Of a DNA stretch of 64,000 bases, positions 60,336 to 64,000 are shown one piece after another. The position numbers were made by a program, and so were the translations under genes. The DNA is from Alcanivorax limicola (GTDB lineage Bacteria; Pseudomonadota; Gammaproteobacteria; Pseudomonadales; Alcanivoracaceae): NCBI RefSeq assembly GCF_019931215.1, contig NZ_JAIOUB010000002.1:62001-126000 (forward strand). The letters run 5' to 3'. Every line of letters starts with the position of its first letter. The stretch's first letter is position 1. The notes below the pieces were generated by a model. That model made no database searches. It was given only the letters and a program-made list of their open reading frames with translations, and was not told the DNA's origin.

Positions 60336-60430
60336 GGCGCGATTGTGCGAAGCACCGCGATGTCGCACCATGCGCTGGAGGCAACACGAAAATCACGCAT
60401 TGCGCATAACGCAATTTCAGCCAGACACGC

Positions 60431-61225
60431 TCAGAAGTCGCCGTGGCGCCCCTGCCCGTCGCGGAAGCGGCTGGCGCCGGAAACCGTCTCGCCCGACTGC
60501 AATGTCGCCAGGCCATGGTCAAACTCATTGGCGATTGCCGCGGCCTCCGCCATCCCCCATTGCTGATACGCACTGGCGCGATCACCGCGCAGGCAGGTCT
60601 GCGGAAAACCGGCAATCTGCAACGCCAGGGTTCTGACGGCGTCATGCAGCTCACCCTGCGCCACGACACGGTTGGCCAGCCCCATCTGCAGTGCCTCCTG
60701 CGCAGCGACCGGGCGGCCGGTCAGGATCATGTCCATGGCATGGCTCATCCCGATCAGTCGCGGCAGACGCACGGTGCCGCCATCAATCAGCGGCACCCCG
60801 AAGCGCCGACAGAATACGCCGAACACGGCAGTGTCATCCGCTACGCGCATGTCACACCAGGCCGCCAGCTCAAGCCCGCCGGCCACGCAATAACCGGATA
60901 CGGCGGCAATGACCGGCTTGCTCAGCTGCATGCGGCTGGGCCCCATGGGGCCGTCGCCTTCCGGGCTGAGGTGGTTGGCGTCTTCACCACTGGCGACGGC
61001 TTTCAGGTCTGCACCGGCGCAGAAGTGCGCGCCGGCGCCACTGAGAATCGCAACGCTCAGCGCATCATCCTGCTCGAAGCGCCGGAAGGCATCCGCCAGG
61101 GCCTGTGCCGCAGGGCCGTTGACGGCATTGCGCTGGGCCGGGCGATTGATGGTGATCCAGAGCAGCGGCGGCTCAGCAACCACGGTGACCGTGTCTGACG
61201 CGGTCGATGACAGGGACGCGGACAT
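60431..61225 (-). CDS. Crotonase-family enoyl-CoA hydratase-like protein
   Basis: A 264-residue crotonase with oxyanion segments FCAGADLKA and GYCVAGGLELAAWCDMR. The first catalytic Glu (GGLE) is present, but the second position is Cys (VFCRRFGVPLIDGGT), so classic hydration is doubtful; it may be another crotonase activity. The ATG at 61225 (M4) or 61234 starts the protein. It stands alone, divergent from the hemolysin III gene. Confidence 0.85.
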   Translation of the reverse strand: MSASLSSTASDTVTVVAEPPLLWITINRPAQRNAVNGPAAQALADAFRRFEQDDALSVAILSGAGAHFCAGADLKAVASGEDANHLSPEGDGPMGPSRMQLSKPVIAAVSGYCVAGGLELAAWCDMRVADDTAVFGVFCRRFGVPLIDGGTVRLPRLIGMSHAMDMILTGRPVAAQEALQMGLANRVVAQGELHDAVRTLALQIAGFPQTCLRGDRASAYQQWGMAEAAAIANEFDHGLATLQSGETVSGASRFRDGQGRHGDF

Positions 61226-61338
61226 GGCGAGCACTCCGTCTGGGCAGATATCGAAGAAATGGTTGCAGCGATGATGGCATCAGAACAGCGGCGGGAACAG
61301 TGGCCAGGTGATGGTGCGCGCCACATAGCAGTGCTAGT

Positions 61339-61374
61339 CTTTAGCGAAATGGCCGTCTCTAACGAAATGACAGC
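61339..61374. repeat. Two-unit direct repeat, period 18
   Basis: CTTTAGCGAAATGGCCGT followed directly by CTCTAACGAAATGACAGC (13 of 18 identical) in the spacer before the hemolysin III gene. Confidence 0.6.
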
Positions 61375-61428
61375 CTCCCTGCATATCGGCCATCTCGCCT
61401 ACTCACCCCACTCACCGGAATTCGCCCA

Positions 61429-62073
61429 ATGATCACCGGGGAAACCTACTCAACGCTGGAAGAAAATCTCAACAGCCTGACCCACGGGATCGGCGCTCTG
61501 TTGAGCATTGTTGGCACGATACTGCTGGTGGTCGTGGCCGCCCGCCTGGGCGACCCCTGGAAAATCGTCGGTTTTGCCGTGTTTGGCGCCAGCCTGACGC
61601 TGCTGTATGGCGCCTCTGCGCTGTATCACGGCTTTCGCAGCGAGCGACTGCGCAGCATCTTCAAGATGCTGGATCACTGCGCCATCTTCATTCTGATCGC
61701 GGGCAGCTACACCCCGTTCCTGCTGGTCAACATGCGCGGCACCATTGGCTGGACCCTGTTCGGCGTCATATGGGGACTGGCCTTCACCGGTGTGGTCCTG
61801 AAGCTGCTGTTCGGCAATCGCTACAAAATCCTGCGGGTGCTGATCTATCTGATGATGGGCTGGCTGGTGCTGTTTGCCTCCGGTGAACTGCTGGCCAACA
61901 TCAACACCCTTGGCTTCTATCTCCTGCTGGCCGGGGGCATTACCTACACCCTGGGCGTGGTGTTCTATCTGGTGCACCTGATCCCGATGAACCACGCCAT
62001 CTGGCATCTGTTCGTGATGGGCGGCAGTGCCTGTCATTTCTTTGCGGTCTGGTATGGCGTCTTGCCGTACTGA
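61429..62073 (+). CDS. trhA: Hemolysin III / PAQR-family membrane protein
   Basis: A 214-residue seven-helix protein. Conserved blocks are EENLNSLTHGIGALLSIVG, GASALYHGF, LDHCAIFILIAGSYTPF and the C-terminal HAIWHLFVMGGSACHFFAV, which together supply the His and Asp of the PAQR zinc site. Bacterial TrhA (YqfA) is linked to membrane-lipid homeostasis; PAQR proteins may have ceramidase-like hydrolase activity. Hemolytic action is not implied. Confidence 0.92.
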   Translation: MITGETYSTLEENLNSLTHGIGALLSIVGTILLVVVAARLGDPWKIVGFAVFGASLTLLYGASALYHGFRSERLRSIFKMLDHCAIFILIAGSYTPFLLVNMRGTIGWTLFGVIWGLAFTGVVLKLLFGNRYKILRVLIYLMMGWLVLFASGELLANINTLGFYLLLAGGITYTLGVVFYLVHLIPMNHAIWHLFVMGGSACHFFAVWYGVLPY

Positions 62074-62074
62074 A

Positions 62075-62098
62075 CATACGTCCCACCATGCGTCCCAC
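62075..62098. repeat. Two-unit direct repeat, period 12
   Basis: CATACGTCCCAC then CATGCGTCCCAC, starting at the hemolysin III stop. A second pair (GGTCACTGGCCG, AATCACTGGCGC) follows near 62184-62207 in the same spacer. Confidence 0.6.
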
Positions 62099-62270
62099 CT
62101 GACCAAAACTGACTGGCCTGTCTGATCCGGACATTGACCGGCCGCGCCGGGCTGCCTTAAATGTAGCGCGCATGACCCTCGGGTCACTGGCCGAATCACT
62201 GGCGCAGTGAGCCAGCTCAAAGAAGCCCGGGTCCGCCCTCCGACGCACACTCCGACAGGAAGCCTTCACC

Positions 62271-63446
62271 ATGGCAGCTATTCATATCCCCAAGCCGGTG
62301 GCACCCATGATGCCCCGCACCCTTTTCGATTCGGACCATGAAGCCTTTCGCGCTACCGCGCGCCGCTTCTTCGAAACCGAAATCGCACCGTTCCACGAAA
62401 AGTGGGAAACACAGCAGCACATTGATCGCGACCTGTGGAACAAGGCCGGCGAGCTGGGCATGCTCTGCCCGACCATGCCGGAAGAGTACGGCGGCTCCAA
62501 CGTGGATCGCCTCTACAGCATGATCCTGATGGAAGAGCAGGCCCGCTCCGGCGATTCCGCCTGCGGTTTCTCCCTGCACTCCGACATCGTCGCCAATTAC
62601 CTGCTCAATTTCGGCAACGAAGCACAAAAGCAGCACTGGCTGCCGAAGATGGCCACTGGCGAGGCGGTCACGGCCATTGCCATGACCGAGCCCGGCACCG
62701 GCTCTGATCTGCAGGCCATCAAGACCACGGCCAAGGCTGACGGTGACGACTATATCGTCAACGGCTCGAAGATCTTCATCACCAACGGCTACCTGTGTGA
62801 TATGGCCGTGGTGGCGGTACGCACCGGTGATTCCGGCAAGGGCGCGCAGGATGTGTCCCTGCTGATGATCGAGGCAGGCCGCGAAGGCTTCACCAAAGGC
62901 AAGCCGCTGAAGAAAGTCGGCATGCGTGGCCAGGATACCTGCGAGCTGTTCTTCGACAATGTCCGCGTGCCGAAAAGCAACCTGCTGGGCGTGGAAGGCA
63001 TGGGCTTCATCATGCTGATGAAAGAGCTGGCCTGGGAGCGCATGATGATCGCCATCATGTGTGTCTCCGGGGCGGAAGCCGCGCTGGCCACCACGGTGGA
63101 ATACGTCAAGGACCGCAAGGCCTTCGGCAAACCCATCTCGGCATTCCAGAACACCCGCTTCAAGCTGGCTGAAATGCGTTCTGAAGTGCAGATTGCCCGG
63201 GTCTACGTGGACCGTTGCATGGAACTGGTGCTGAAGAATCAGCTCAGCCCGGAAGCCGCCTGTGCGGCCAAATACTGGGTGTCGGACCTGCTCAGCAAAG
63301 TCGTGGATGAGTGCGTGCAGCTGCACGGCGGCTACGGTTACATGCTCGAGTACCCGATTGCCCGGGCCTACATCGACAACCGCGCCAACCGTATCTACGG
63401 CGGCACCAACGAAATCATGAAAGAACTGATTTCGCGCAGTATCTAG
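62271..63446 (+). CDS. Acyl-CoA dehydrogenase
   Basis: A 391-residue FAD enzyme of the ACAD family. AIAMTEPGTGSDLQAIKTTA is the first signature, CVQLHGGYGYMLEYPIARAYIDNRANRIYGGTNEIMKELISRSI the C-terminal region, with catalytic base E381 in GGTNEIMKE. It catalyses alpha,beta-dehydrogenation of acyl-CoA, probably medium or long chain, in beta-oxidation, passing electrons to ETF. GGAAG lies upstream of the ATG. No ETF or thiolase gene sits alongside. Confidence 0.95.
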   Translation: MAAIHIPKPVAPMMPRTLFDSDHEAFRATARRFFETEIAPFHEKWETQQHIDRDLWNKAGELGMLCPTMPEEYGGSNVDRLYSMILMEEQARSGDSACGFSLHSDIVANYLLNFGNEAQKQHWLPKMATGEAVTAIAMTEPGTGSDLQAIKTTAKADGDDYIVNGSKIFITNGYLCDMAVVAVRTGDSGKGAQDVSLLMIEAGREGFTKGKPLKKVGMRGQDTCELFFDNVRVPKSNLLGVEGMGFIMLMKELAWERMMIAIMCVSGAEAALATTVEYVKDRKAFGKPISAFQNTRFKLAEMRSEVQIARVYVDRCMELVLKNQLSPEAACAAKYWVSDLLSKVVDECVQLHGGYGYMLEYPIARAYIDNRANRIYGGTNEIMKELISRSI

Positions 63447-63472
63447 CCCTTGCACCGAACCCTTGCAACACG
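63447..63472. repeat. Two-unit direct repeat, period 13
   Basis: GCCCTTGCACCGA followed by ACCCTTGCAACAC, starting directly after the acyl-CoA dehydrogenase stop and before its hairpin. Confidence 0.6.
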
Positions 63473-63480
63473 CACCAGAC

Positions 63481-63506
63481 CGGCCTGCCGCCCCTGCGGC
63501 AGGCCG
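63481..63506 (+). terminator. Hairpin after acyl-CoA dehydrogenase
   Basis: Perfect 11-bp stem CGGCCTGCCGC / GCGGCAGGCCG with a four-base loop, 34 bases past the stop. Very stable but with no T tract (ATTCATC follows); terminator-like. Confidence 0.55.
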
Positions 63507-63589
63507 ATTCATCTAAAAAACTGAACAATCCGCCCCGCCAGACCCCGTGTTTCGCCTCCGGCTCACCCCCTATTCTGCGGATTCGCATG

Positions 63590-63622
63590 TCTCAACAGAC
63601 TCTCAACAGTCTCTCAACGGAC
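63590..63622. repeat. Tandem array, period 11, three units
   Basis: Units TCTCAACAGAC, TCTCAACAGTC and TCTCAACGGAC, 39 bases upstream of the wrbA start. Confidence 0.9.
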
Positions 63623-63661
63623 ATGGACCCATTCAGGCATTTTCTCAAGGAGTAACAACGC

Positions 63662-64000
63662 ATGGCGAAAGTACTGGTTCTTTATTACAGCACCTGGGGG
63701 CACGTGGAGACCATGGCGGACGCCGTCGCCGAAGGCGCACGCGGGGTCGCAGGCACCGAGGTCACCATCAAGCGTGTACCGGAAACCATGCCGGAAGCCA
63801 CCGTCAAGGCGATGCACGCCAAGGTGGACCAGAAAGCGCCGCTGGCGACACCGGATGAGCTGGGGGACTACGACGCCATCATCTTCGGCACCCCGACCCG
63901 TTTCGGTAACATGGCCGGCCAGATGCGTAACTTCCTCGACCAGACCGGCGGCCTGTGGGCAGGCGGCAAGCTGGTGGGTAAGATCGGCAGCGTCTTCATT
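63662..64000 (+). CDS. wrbA: NAD(P)H:quinone oxidoreductase WrbA (3' truncated by window)
   Basis: The first 113 codons of a flavodoxin-fold protein. [26 protein letters not shown] is the FMN phosphate-binding start and [38 protein letters not shown] is the WrbA signature, with the tyrosine/arginine FMN contacts. WrbA tetramers reduce quinones by two electrons, limiting semiquinone stress. AGGAG lies nine bases before the ATG. The frame is open to the window end; about 85 more residues are expected. Confidence 0.95.
   Translation, partial: MAKVLVLYYSTWGHVETMADAVAEGARGVAGTEVTIKRVPETMPEATVKAMHAKVDQKAPLATPDELGDYDAIIFGTPTRFGNMAGQMRNFLDQTGGLWAGGKLVGKIGSVFI

Overview
The window is a stretch of a GC-rich (roughly 60-65 percent by eye) gammaproteobacterial chromosome. 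Gene content points to a marine, lipid- and hydrocarbon-oriented bacterium of the Alcanivorax type: several acyl-CoA enzymes, an AMP-dependent acyl-CoA ligase, a one-chain acyl-CoA carboxylase, a fatty acid desaturase, a flavin monooxygenase operon, an Mpo1-like protein and a bacterial voltage-gated sodium channel. The genus is inferred from gene content, not from a search. I see no insertion sequence, prophage or CRISPR array.

Layout. 1-1308: 3' part of an unrecognised envelope protein. 7011-1310 (minus): five-gene operon with overlapping start and stop codons: an MpaB/DUF2236 protein, an acyl-CoA ligase, a lipoprotein joining a LolB-like domain to a second MpaB/DUF2236 domain, an FMN-binding flavoprotein and a PepSY membrane protein. 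A TetR gene lies upstream and a 26-bp palindrome precedes the operon. I judge this the most novel system in the window. 7.9-12.2 kb: molybdopterin oxidoreductase and Rep helicase. 12.3-16.5 kb: lipoprotein, cytochrome c5, CHASE2 sensor kinase and OmpR-type regulator. 16.8-18.1 kb: SMR transporter, SDR, tRNA-Arg(CCG). 18.3-22.4 kb: three glycosyltransferase-like and two sulfotransferase-like genes, probably for a sulfated surface glycan. 22.6-28.3 kb: pyruvate kinase, desaturase, AraC regulator, secreted subtilase. 28.7-38.7 kb: acyl-CoA carboxylase, penicillin-acylase lipoprotein, PQQ sugar dehydrogenase, Kazal lipoprotein, MltF. 39-45.8 kb: orphan protein, sodium channel, small charged protein, and a NarL-type regulator with two paralogous membrane kinases carrying PDZ-like sensor segments. 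46-48 kb: DUF3617, glutathione peroxidase, GNAT. 48.1-54 kb: FMO, symporter, epimerase, SDR and TauE operon, divergent from an AraC gene. 54-64 kb: MetY, AraC, Mpo1-like, WYL regulator, two crotonases, CBS protein, Dps, XRE regulator, hemolysin III, acyl-CoA dehydrogenase, and the start of WrbA.

Two non-coding patterns stand out. At least ten spacers carry short imperfect tandem arrays with periods of about 11-18 bp; the unit differs at every locus, and arrays often touch start or stop codons. Second, 45997-46104 upstream of the DUF3617 gene has nested and mutually exclusive inverted repeats suggesting a structured RNA. Start codons were revised where the longest open frame ran through such arrays, a terminator or an upstream spacer.
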